DNA from: Ceratopteris richardii
Taxonomy: Eukaryota; Streptophyta; Polypodiopsida; Polypodiales; Pteridaceae
Assembly (NCBI GenBank): GCA_020310875.1
Contig: CM035430.1
Location: 103,149,431 to 103,213,430, forward strand
Direction: 5' to 3'
DNA: 64,000 nt
The position numbers and the translations under genes are program-made. Positions within the stretch are counted from its first letter, which is position 1; every line of letters begins with the position of its first letter. Below the pieces are notes generated by a model that worked only from the letters and a program-made list of their open reading frames with translations, was not told the DNA's origin and did no database searches. Below, one piece after another: positions 1 to 9,929 of the stretch.

Positions 1-1122
1 AGGTCTTTATGGTCAGTAGATATGTTGTGTTTGATGAGAATGACTCTTGGTTTGAAAGTGAATGTAGGAAGGTCAAGTTGCCATATGACTTGGAAGAGGA
101 GTTTTCAAGCCTCACTAAGGAGGAGCCAAGCCAAATTGAAGACATCGAATCAAATGATGAGGACATCATCAACCTAGAAGAATTCAAGGCATGGAAATCA
201 AAGGGCAAGGCCAAGATGAAGAGGTTGGAAGACTTACCTGAATCATCCAACCAAACTCTAAGGAGATCACAAAGGGAGAGCAAGAAGCCAATCAGATATG
301 GGTATGACACTTCATTAGTTACTAAGCATTCCATTTATCTTGCTAAGGATTTATCACTTGAAGAACCTACTTCATATGAAGAGGCAAAGACCAAGGCACA
401 ATAGAAGGAATCTATGGATGAAGAAATAGAAGCACTCCAAGAGAATGATACTTGGGTAGTACCAAGGAAGGCAACAATGAAGGTGATAGGTTCTATATGG
501 ATTTACAAAATCAAGAGAAACTCAGATGGATCCATAAACAGGTATAAAGCTAGACTTGTGGCTAAGGGTTTTGCACAAACCCAAGGAGTTGATTATGAGG
601 AAACATTCTCACCTATGGCTAAAATGCCAACCATCAGAGTATTGGTAAGTGTGGCTGCATCTAGGAATTGGAATATGTATCAATTGAATGTGAAAAATGC
701 CTTTCTCAATGGCTGGATTTCAGAAGAGGTTTACATGGCTCAACCTCTTGGCTATGAAGAACCAAGCAAGGTAAATTATGTATGCAAATTGAACAAAGAT
801 CTTTATGGCTTGAAGCAGGCACCTAGGGCATGGAATCATCGGTTGAGTACCTATCTTCAAGATCAAGGATTCATCATAAGCAAGGCAGATTCTTATCTGT
901 TTGTCAAGAGAAGCAACTCAGAATTGATATATTTATGTGTGTATGTTGATGTTATCATTCTTACAGGAAGTGATGCCAATGGCATCAAACAGATCAAGAA
1001 CCAAATGATGTAGGAAATCAAAATCAGTGACCTAGGGTTTCTAAAGTATTTTCTTGGACTATACAAATTCTGGAATTGGTCGATACAAATTCTGGAATTT
1101 ACATTACTCAAAGAAAGTATGA
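1..1122 (+). mobile_element. Ty1/copia element A, left piece (linker and RT)
   Basis: Part of a Ty1/copia polyprotein whose 5' half lies outside the window. Translation shows the integrase-RT linker ending in a basic SRRxS-type stretch, then the RT opening typical of plant copia (WxYKIKRNxDGSINRYKARLVAKGFAQ), the NAFLNG motif and the YGLKQAPRAW motif, reaching the YVDV/LTG catalytic region near 940-965. The end near 1110-1122 reads as the ITQRKYE strand just after the RT palm and is cut there by the N1 insertion; the RNase H part resumes at 8057. The copy is broken, with a few breaks besides the insertion. It is a different subfamily from copia B, C and D, which share longer identity with each other. 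Confidence 0.9.
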
Positions 1123-2101
1123 GTCAAAAGGTCAAAGTCGAACTATTCAAAGTCAACAATGTCAAGGTCAAAGTCAATAGGTGCAAAGTCAAAGTGCTAA
1201 AGTGCAGGTGTCAAAGTGCACAAGTAGTGCACAATTAATTGTCCACAAAGGGTGAATTGGAGAAAGTGGGTTGGAGGTTGCAGAGGTATTTCTCTAATTT
1301 CCCTAAGGTTCAAAGTGTTTTGGAAGTGTTTTGGAAAGTTCAGGTGAACCCTCTCTTATGTGCAAAAGTGAAGACTTGAAAGGAAAATGTGAAGGTATGT
1401 GAAGGGGCAGCGTACGCAGAAGTGAAAGTATGCCCCCCCAATTAAAATTTTTTATTTTAGCCTAAAGTCACTACAGGACAAAACAGGGATTCGTTGGCTG
1501 CCACTTGTAAAGACAATCTTGGGACATCAAAGTGAGCACCAAGATACTCTTGCAGTTAGGAGCATACGTGAATCGACACTCAACTCAAGGAAAGGACTAT
1601 TCTTGGACCATTCTAGTGTAAGCAAGAGAAGCATAGTCTAAGTGGAGCAAGAGAGAGAAGTGCAAGGGACACACAGTGTGCGACACAGAGAAGTGAAGTG
1701 CAAGGTGTGCATGAAGAGTGACCAAGGAAGTGTGTAGAGGAGTGCTAAGCTAGTCTCCCAAAGATCCCAAGGTCTTATTGAAGTGTGCGCGTGCCGACAG
1801 AAGGTACCCATCCCTCCCCTTAGTGGAAGCTTGGTGCAAGGTGTGCACAAGTGCAGGCTTGGAGAGGGTGGAGGTTTGGTGCAGAGGAGGCCGGCAGCAA
1901 CAAGTCCCTTGGGTATTTGGTATTTTGTATGAGCCCTCTGTGGGATTTTTCACAGAAGCATTGGCTTGTATTATGCTTCAATATTGTATTTGTCTTATTG
2001 TAATCAATCGACAGAGGCTTCACGTGTGTATTTTCTCTTCTTGTCTTACCCATTTCTCCTACAAACACTCAAATCCCTTCTTGTCCAAGAATCCCCCAAT
2101 A
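1123..2101 (+). repeat. N1 left LTR (partial at outer end)
   Basis: Direct repeat of 7014-8056, matching over about 980 bp and ending in CCCCAATA where the right copy ends in CCCCAACA. The outer 5' end present in the right copy is absent here. The open frames inside it are chance ORFs. The DNA just after it (GGTGGGATATCC...) should hold the primer-binding site, but I do not recognise which tRNA it matches. Confidence 0.88.
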
Positions 2102-2255
2102 GCACACCCGGTGGGATATCCAAGGAGATCTGAGCATAAGAGAAGATATATTGCAGTTGGAGAGCAATATTCCAGTGTCGACAGTACTACTTCAATGGAC
2201 TAAGCATTACATATTCTTATAAATTATCTCATACTAAGAGGACTATGAACAGCCC

Positions 2256-3869
2256 ATGACCGCAACCCGGTCCCAAACATTGAGGGTCACCTGCAAGCAA
2301 ACAAGAAGGAAGGTTGTTAGAAGATCATCTAGTCCACTTTCATCAACTTCATCAGTAAGGAGCATGGCTGGTCAGGTAGACTTGGAAACCTTACTATCAA
2401 GATTAAATATAAAATTTCCTTCCTTCAAAGGCCTAGCTCAGAAAGATCGTGACGAGCATATTAGAAGGTTTTTGGCACTATGCAAAACTAGAGGCTTAAT
2501 GGGTAGGGAGGATGCCTTTTTGATACTCGTCCCGGCCACATTAGAAGGATTAGCAGATAAATGGTTCAGCCAGTTTGCTGAGAACCATTTTACAACTTGG
2601 GACCTAATGAAAGATGCATTCAAAAATCAATTTCAGCATGGAAATACTGCAGAGATCATCATAGAGGAATTAGAGAATTTGAGACTGGGTCCAGGTGAAA
2701 AGTACCCAGAGTTTGTGACTAGGGCCAAGGCACTAATAGCTAAATTAGCAGACCCACCACATGATTTTTTTGTTAAGAAATGGTTAGCTAAGCCACTTAT
2801 AGTGGCCACCCAATGCAAAATCAAGGAATTAGTGTTGCCTACAGCCTCCATAGAGAAATTCATCAACACAACTACAAGATTGGAACAGATAAGGCAACAG
2901 TATGGAAAAACTTCTTCTGAACTACCATATTCTACAGAAATGGAGGATCCAGTAATCCAGTTAAGGAAGGAGCTGGAGGGCTTAAAAAGGAATAAGCCCC
3001 ACAAAGAGGAGGAGAATGTTATTACTCAGTTGCGAAGGGAGATTGAAGCATTAAAGCTCCAAAAGGGGGAGGAGGCCCAAGCAGAGGAATTGGCCCAACT
3101 GCGACAGGAGCTGCAGGAACTCAAAGGGGGTGGCATCAAGAGTGGACTTTGGTGTTCCATGTGCAACAAGCAAGGGCATATAGTAAGTGAATGTCCTCTA
3201 TTAAGTGTGACTTGCCAATTATGCAGGAAAGCTAGTCATGAGGCCCAGGAATGCCAATCAAGGGGAATACCTGCAACAACATATTGGACACAAGGAGGAC
3301 CCCTACCACCAGCAAATGTAATGGCAGCTTCACCCAATCAAGGTAACACTTACAACCCTAGACAGAGGAATAACTTTGCAAATGGGCCTAGAAGGCCAAT
3401 CATTTGTTTCAGATGTGGAGAATGTGGACACTATCAGAGTAGGTGCACTCTACCAGAAAATGCCCCTCCTTACAAAAACTGCCCAGAGGCCAGAGACCAC
3501 TATACAAATTGTTGTCCTAAGAATCAAGCCCCTTCATCGGGGCCCCATATTCAAATGATTTTTGTACACAAAGAAGAAATGTTAGATCAGGTCAATGAGC
3601 CATCACCATCTACCAGGGTGGTGCAGCTAGAAGAAATAGAATCTTTTACAGTGCAGACAAGAAATAAAGGAAAGGCACAAGTAGATATAGCTCAACAACC
3701 AAGAATTGATGGATTGAACAAAGACAAAGAGACATCTGAAGACAAGGCCACTGCATGTGCAGATACAAGAAAAAAAGGAGATCCCATATGTACCAGTGAT
3801 GCCATTGGGCATGCATTCAACAGGGCTCAGGAGGAGTTTGGTAAGTCAATTGGAGCCCATGCTCTTTAG
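2256..3869 (+). CDS. gag: N1 Gag polyprotein with three CCHC knuckles
   Basis: A 537-codon frame encoding a Ty3/gypsy-type Gag, the capsid and nucleocapsid precursor that packages element RNA. Residues about 50-190 match the Retrotrans_gag core pattern (FKG...FLALC...WFSQF...TWDLMKDAFKNQFQ). Residues about 240-295 are a charged helical or coiled-coil stretch rich in L, E, Q and K. Three CX2CX4HX4C zinc knuckles follow: CSMCNKQGHIVSEC near residue 300, CQLCRKASHEAQEC near 320 and CFRCGECGHYQSRC near 385. The start is the first ATG of the long frame; translation could begin at a later in-frame methionine such as that of SSVRSMAGQ. The protease region follows directly. Family identification is firm; finer lineage is not. 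Confidence 0.88.
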   Translation: MTATRSQTLRVTCKQTRRKVVRRSSSPLSSTSSVRSMAGQVDLETLLSRLNIKFPSFKGLAQKDRDEHIRRFLALCKTRGLMGREDAFLILVPATLEGLADKWFSQFAENHFTTWDLMKDAFKNQFQHGNTAEIIIEELENLRLGPGEKYPEFVTRAKALIAKLADPPHDFFVKKWLAKPLIVATQCKIKELVLPTASIEKFINTTTRLEQIRQQYGKTSSELPYSTEMEDPVIQLRKELEGLKRNKPHKEEENVITQLRREIEALKLQKGEEAQAEELAQLRQELQELKGGGIKSGLWCSMCNKQGHIVSECPLLSVTCQLCRKASHEAQECQSRGIPATTYWTQGGPLPPANVMAASPNQGNTYNPRQRNNFANGPRRPIICFRCGECGHYQSRCTLPENAPPYKNCPEARDHYTNCCPKNQAPSSGPHIQMIFVHKEEMLDQVNEPSPSTRVVQLEEIESFTVQTRNKGKAQVDIAQQPRIDGLNKDKETSEDKATACADTRKKGDPICTSDAIGHAFNRAQEEFGKSIGAHAL

Positions 3870-5094
3870 GAATCAGAGGCTTCAAAACTTCTCAAATCCA
3901 TGAAAAAGGAGGTTAGTATTTTTGATTTAATAAAGATGGATGGGAAATTCAGGTCAGAACTATTGCAGATAATTGATGAGGCTTCCACTACAAGTTTGGT
4001 AGCAAAGACTGCTGTTTTACATAAAGGAAAAATTGTAGGGGAAGCACCCTTACATATTATAAAAGTCCTCGGCTGACAGTATCTATCAAAGGTCATGACT
4101 TTCAAGGAGTTATTGTGGATAGTGGTTCTGGCATTAACTTGATGCTTGAATATACCATGAAAAAGATTGGACTATACCCATCAAGACCTGCCAACTTCAC
4201 TGTAACAATGGCAGACCAAAGCATAGTAAGGCCTATGGGAGTGGTCCCTGGAGTTCATGTCAAGATACAACGTACCATCTTTAACTTGGACTTTGTTGTT
4301 TTAAGGCTACCATGAGTTATTGTGGATGGTGGTTCTGGCATTAACTTGATGCTTGAATATACCATGAAAAAGATTGGACTATACCCATCAAGACCTGCCA
4401 ACTTCACTGTAACAATGGCAGACCAAAGCATAGTAAGGCCTATGGGAGTGGTCCCTGGAGTTCATGTCAAGATACAAGGTACCATCTTTAACTTGGACTT
4501 TGTTGTTTCCCCCTGTTAGTTGGGAGACCTTGGTTAAGGCATGCCAATGTGCTGCATGACTGGGGCAAGGACACAATGTGGGTAAAGCAAGAGGGAAAAG
4601 AGTTGCAGCAGCTAATTTTAGAAGAAGGACCAGACAATCAGAGAAATACTAGCATGATGCAGACAATTGGTATTTGGATGGAAGAAGAATTGTTGGACAA
4701 CCCAGAAGCAGATCTATTTGAAGTAGCCGATTTATATGAAGATGAAAACATGTTGGCTTGGCTCCATGCAAAAGACCCATCTTCCTGCTATGGAATTTTT
4801 CCAAACTCAAGCAGAGAAGAAGCATATGAAGAAAAAGAGGAAATCACTCAGGTTACTGATTCGAGTAAAACAGTCTCAGTCAAAGGCCATAGCAAAGAGA
4901 AGAAAAGCAAAGCCCTTAAGTGCAGCAGTGATGAAGCTACTCCAATTCATATGTCACTGGCCACTTTTTTATGGCTACTGGTGTGGATATCATCTGTTAT
5001 GTCAATTTTTATGATAGTGAGTGCAGGGCTTTACAAGGATGTGGAAGGAGTACCTGAGGATGTGGAAGGAGTACTTGCAAGTCTTTGGAAATAG
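3870..5094 (+). pseudogene. N1 protease region with duplicated retropepsin domain and downstream linker
   Basis: Downstream of gag the translation shows a retropepsin-like aspartic protease segment: the catalytic motif context IVDSGSGINLM, hydrophobic strands, and a closing PLLVGRPWL-type motif near 4510-4540 that is common in plant gypsy proteases. The central part of the domain occurs twice in tandem (about 207 bp per unit). The stretch to about 5094 is an acidic linker of the kind that usually joins PR to RT in gypsy elements, but no RT follows. The region is broken. In an autonomous element this enzyme would cut the Gag and Pol polyproteins. Confidence 0.7.
4107..4510 (+). repeat. Tandem duplication, about 207-bp unit, inside N1 protease
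   Basis: Two head-to-tail units, about 4107-4313 and 4314-4510, are nearly identical and both begin GAGTTATTGTGGAT. The near-identity suggests a recent local duplication compared with the age of the LTRs. Confidence 0.92.
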
Positions 5095-5760
5095 AGGGTT
5101 CCATTTGATGAAAAAGCTAGAATAGTGAAAATGAAATTTTGCACATTAAGCTATAAAGCTGCTGACACAATGATACAAAAGTTGCAGTATGGAGGAGACA
5201 ATATTTTATTGAAGGATTTAGGGTACCCCTATCAGATGATCAGTGGGCCCAACAAGAAGACAAAACCAATGAAGTGCAGTACAATTGGAGATTATGGAGG
5301 AGTTTCTTTGAGTCAACAATACAAGGCTCAAGGCCCATCATCAACAAAACTGAAGATTTATGGATCACCTGGAACTTGCATAATTTGTCCAGGTTGTACA
5401 TAGTCTTGTCCTGTCATTTTTACTTAAGTTTTAGTAGATTTCATCAATTTTCATGCTTGTTCTTTGCGTTTTTAGCAAATTTAGCAACTCTTTCTTAGGC
5501 CTTGGCATAAGTATAATTTTGGAAATTTTCTAGGAATTTTTCATGCATTTTTTGAATTTTTTGGGTATCTTTCATCCTTTGCCAAGTATCATTTTCTTGC
5601 CAAATTGGAGAAATAAGGGAAGCTCTCTGTGGTTTTGAGTGAGAAATCTAGGCTAAAACCTGTGCAAAAATTTTTCAAATTTTTTTTGGAATTTTTTAGG
5701 TTTTTTTGGATTTTTTCTGGGTTTTTCCATAATTTTCTATCATTTTGGGTACTTATTAAA
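5095..5760 (+). other. N1 post-protease region, no recognisable domain
   Basis: Short open stretches (for example around 5125-5400) show no domain I recognise. From about 5400 the DNA becomes T-rich with short T runs and is probably non-coding. It lies where an autonomous element would have RT. Confidence 0.5.
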
Positions 5761-5779
5761 AAAACAGGGGGCCCCCCAG

Positions 5780-5909
5780 GCACCTTTATTTCAAAAAAAA
5801 AAAAAAAAACTTTCCCCCCCACCTGCCCACCCGCACCCGCCCGCCCACTCGCAGCCCCCCACCCACCCGCAGCCCCCCACCCACCCGCAGCCCCCTTCCC
5901 CCCCTTCCC

Positions 5910-5944
<35 letters not shown>

Positions 5945-5960
5945 CGCGACACCCCCCCTT
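5780..5960 (+). repeat. Cytosine-rich tract with 18-bp units and poly-C run
   Basis: After a poly-A run (about 5793-5810) the + strand becomes almost pure C with A, G and T interruptions. It includes about two and a half copies of an 18-bp unit (CGCAGCCCCCCACCCACC) near 5850-5892 and an uninterrupted C run from about 5910 to 5943. The complementary strand therefore has many runs of three or more G, a strong G-quadruplex pattern. Confidence 0.9.
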
Positions 5961-6275
5961 CCCCCGCCTTTTTTTTTTCATTTTGCTTTTTTATTTAATT
6001 TTTTTTAAGTGTTTTACCCCCCAAAGCCCGCGTGCCCGCCGCCGTTTTTTTTGTCTTTTTCTTTTTTTTAATTTTTTTAATGGTTTTGTTTTTATTCCCC
6101 TCCGCCCCCGGCGTCCCAGTTTTTTTTATTTTATTATTTTAATTTTAATTTAGTTTAGTTTATTATATATATATATATATATTCTATTTATTTTATTTTG
6201 TTCTTTTAATTTTTTTATTTAATAAGATTCTGCGTTCGGATTTTTTTATAAATAATAAAAAAATAAAAAAATAAA

Positions 6276-7013
<738 letters not shown>

Positions 7014-8056
7014 TGTTGAGCCCATAAAAGTCATATTGGTCAAATTCAACCGTAGTCAAAGTCAACCATAGTCAAAGTCAAAAGGTCAAAGTCAAACTAT
7101 TCAAAGTCAACAATGTCAACAATGTCAAGGTCAAATTCAACAGGTGCAAAGTCAAAGTGCTAAAGTGCAGGTGTCAAAGTGCACAGGTAGTGCACAATTA
7201 ATTGTCCACAAAGGGTGAATTGGAGAAAGTGGGTTGGAGGTTGGAGAGGTATTTCTCTAATTTCCCTAAGGTTCAAAGTGTTTTGGAAAGTTCAGGTGAA
7301 CCCTCTCTTATGTGCAAAAGTGAAGACTTAAAAGGACAATGTGAAGGTATGTGAAGGGGCAGCGTATGCAGAAGTGAAAGTATGCCCCCCCAGTTAAAAA
7401 TTTTTGTTTTATCCTAAAGTCACTACAAGACAAAACAGGGATTCATTGGCTGCCACTTGTGAAGACAACCTTGGGACATCAAAGTGAGCACCAAGATACT
7501 CTTGCAATTGGGAGCGTACGTGAATCGACACTCAACTCAAGGCAAGGACTATTCTTGGACCATTCTAGTGTAAGCAAGAGAAGCATAGTCTAAGTGGAGC
7601 AAGAGAGAGAAGTGCAAGGGACACACAGTGTGCGACACAGAGAAGTGAAGTGCAAGGTGTGCATGAAGAGTGACCAAGGAAGTGTGCAGAGGAGTGCTAA
7701 GCTAGTCTCCCAAAGATCCCAAGGTCTTATTGAAGTGTGCGCGTGCCGATAGAAGGTACCCATCCCTCCCCCTTAGTGGAAGCTTGGTGCAAGGTGTGCA
7801 CAAGTGCAGGCTTGGAGAGGGTGGAGGTTTGGTGCGGAGGAGGCCGGAAGCAAGAAGTCCCTTGGGTATTTGGTATTTTGTAATTGAGCCCTTTGTGGGA
7901 TTTTGCACAGAAGCATTGGCTTGTATTGTGCTTCAATATTGTATTTGTCTTATTGTAATCAATCGACAGAGGCTTCCAGTGTGTATTTTCTCTTCTTGTC
8001 TTACCCATTTCTCCTACAAACACTCAAATCCCTTCTTGTCCAAGAATCCCCCAACA
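7014..8056 (+). repeat. N1 right LTR (complete)
   Basis: 1,043 bp, starting TGTTGAG and ending CCCAACA, so it has short inverted termini (TGTTG/CAACA). It matches 1123-2101. The first 190 bp are built from overlapping GTCAA motifs. The copia A reading frame resumes immediately after it. Confidence 0.92.
7030..7190 (-). promoter_or_regulatory. Cluster of W-box cores (TTGAC) in the N1 LTR
   Basis: About 13 GTCAA pentamers (TTGAC on the - strand) lie within roughly 155 bp at the 5' end of the LTR, in the likely U3. TTGAC is the core of the W-box bound by WRKY transcription factors. The count is read directly; function in transcription is inference. Several are also present at the start of the left LTR. 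Confidence 0.5.
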
Positions 8057-8619
8057 GTACTCAAAATCAAGGTTTATACTTTCCATACACATCAGATTTA
8101 GACATCAAGCTATACTCATATGCAAATTGGGCAACTTGCAAAGATGATAGGAGGAGTACTTTTGGTTATCTCTCTTTTGCAGGTGATAAGCCCATTTCAT
8201 GGTCTTCCAAGAAGCAACCTACTGTTGCTTTATCTTCAATAGAGGCTGAATACAGGGGATTTGCCAATGCTACACAAGAAGCCATATGGATTAGATTGCA
8301 TGTGCAGATTTGGGACTTCATACTCACTCACCTATGATCTTTGGTGATAATACAAGTTCTTTACATCTAGCAGCCAATCCTATCTATCATGCAAGAACCA
8401 AGCATATAGAAGTTCCCTAACATTATGTTAGAGAGAAGCTATTGAGCAAGGAGATTCAACTTGCATATGTGTCCACTAATATGCAATGTGCATATTTATT
8501 TACCAAAGCACTTGATGGTACTAAACTTTGCTGATTTAAAGTTGTGATTGGATTGCAGGACATTCAAAAGGATTGATGAAGAAGAGCAAGCCAAGATGTT
8601 TGTCTTGAGGGGGAGCCAT
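8057..8619 (+). mobile_element. Ty1/copia element A, right piece (RNase H to polypurine tract)
   Basis: Continuation of copia A after N1. Translation shows the copia RNase H domain: LYSYANWATCKDDRRSTFGY, SWSSKKQPTVALSSIEAEY, then AANPIYHARTKHIE and a C-terminal FTKALDG motif. The frame is degraded towards its end. The polypurine tract GAGGGGGAG lies at 8607-8615, four bases before the LTR. Part of the polyprotein expected between the ITQRKY strand and this point is not present on either side of N1. Confidence 0.88.
8607..8615 (+). other. Copia A polypurine tract
   Basis: GAGGGGGAG directly before the 3' LTR. The same nine bases mark the PPT of copia C and D in this window. It primes plus-strand DNA synthesis. 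Confidence 0.85.
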
Positions 8620-9130
8620 TGGTGCAAATACCCAAGCCATCACACTTGGCTAGGCATGGAAGCAAACATGTGTAACTACATGAAGAAGCATGAGAACCTT
8701 AGCTTGTAATTGCTTGATCATTAACATTCGTAAAAGGTGCTTTTTACTTGAGGAATTTTGTAACCCAAAATCTTGTGATGTTATGAGAGATAAAAGCTAC
8801 GAGTTTCATTTGCTAGAACCACTCGTAACTTAGAGGATTACTTCTAGGTGGAGCCTCATTTGAATTCAAATTCAAATTTCAAAGAAGACTCTTATAAAAG
8901 AGCAATGTAATCTCGTGGCCATTAGTGCCCCCATTCTTGAGCTTATTGCTGATCATTTGTATATGTTGAGTGGATTACACTATAGCTTACTCTTATTACA
9001 ATCATTGTGCATCATATTTTACCAATGATCTTGTATAAAATTGTTATGTAATACATTGCATTATTGATCACATATGTCTCATCTCTGCTATGTCTACTCA
9101 GAACAGTATACTTGTGATGCCAATATCTCA
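8620..9130 (+). repeat. Copia A 3' LTR (start clear, end not determined)
   Basis: Starts TGGTGCAAATACC immediately after the PPT, as in copia D (TGGTGCAGACC). A TATA-box-like TATAAAAG lies at 8893-8900. The 5' LTR is outside the window, so the right end cannot be fixed; the LTR could run several hundred bases further. Confidence 0.65.
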
Positions 9131-9800
9131 GTGATCGCTCAGTCATTTTCAGATTCTATAGCTTGTTGGAACCAGCTCAAAGTCTACTACAAGCTATCAA
9201 AAGTTGAAGAAGTTTGATGCAGCGAATTGGTAGAAAACTACCTCGAAGTGCTCACTGTTCATTCTCTGTGTAGCTCCTAAAAAATCGGGGGTAAGCTTTC
9301 ACTTGCTAAGTTGATTGCTCAGTGTATGGTTTATCATTTTAAGTGATTCCACTTGGATCATTAGCTCTCTAAGCTAATTAGATACCTTCAAAAGTAATTT
9401 TCCTGATTGCTATTATACTATGAGCACTCAGCAAAATATCCAGCAGGTGTCAAGACCAAAATAACAAGTTTTTGGTCACAAGTTAGTTGCAAAGTTATCT
9501 TTTTTGATCTAATTGTTTGAAGCATCATATCCAAAGTACATAGGCACTTATTTAGTGTCATTAGCAAGCTAAAGGGTCCTACAACACAACTATGAAGTGA
9601 AAGAGGGTAGGTACAGTGCAGGGATTAGTAGTACCAACTCATCCTCTTGTGGCATCCATCCATGTCTCCCAACAATTACTAACCTTTAGGGTTATTTATT
9701 AAAAAAGGGACTTGAAGTCCCTACAAGATCACAATATACAATTTGCATCAGAGGAAATCACATCCACAAGGAGGACTCGACAATCTACATGCACACTAAT
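9131..9800. other. No feature recognised between copia A and relic G4
   Basis: AT-rich DNA with no supported frame, RNA gene or clear repeat. It may hold the end of the copia A LTR and the degraded start of G4. Confidence 0.4.
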
Positions 9801-9929
9801 TTGCAAGCACTAATCTACCACCAATGTTTTAAATAGTACTAATGAATTACTATGTGCTCCATCAACAGATGTGTCAATTGAAGAATCAACAAGGATGCTG
9901 TTTGTTGCCACCTTATCAAGTAAATGTGC

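Noticed and set aside
1118-1124. N1 target-site duplication (GTATGAG versus GTACTCA)
   Set aside because: The flanks share only a few bases, and the outer end of the left LTR is missing, so no duplication can be claimed.
1778-2203. ORFs on both strands of the N1 LTRs (also 7702-8101)
   Set aside because: They lie inside LTRs, recur in both copies and show no domain; chance frames.
5629-6153. Pro/Phe-rich and Gly-rich ORFs on opposite strands
   Set aside because: Products of the homopolymer and C-rich tracts; no coding evidence.
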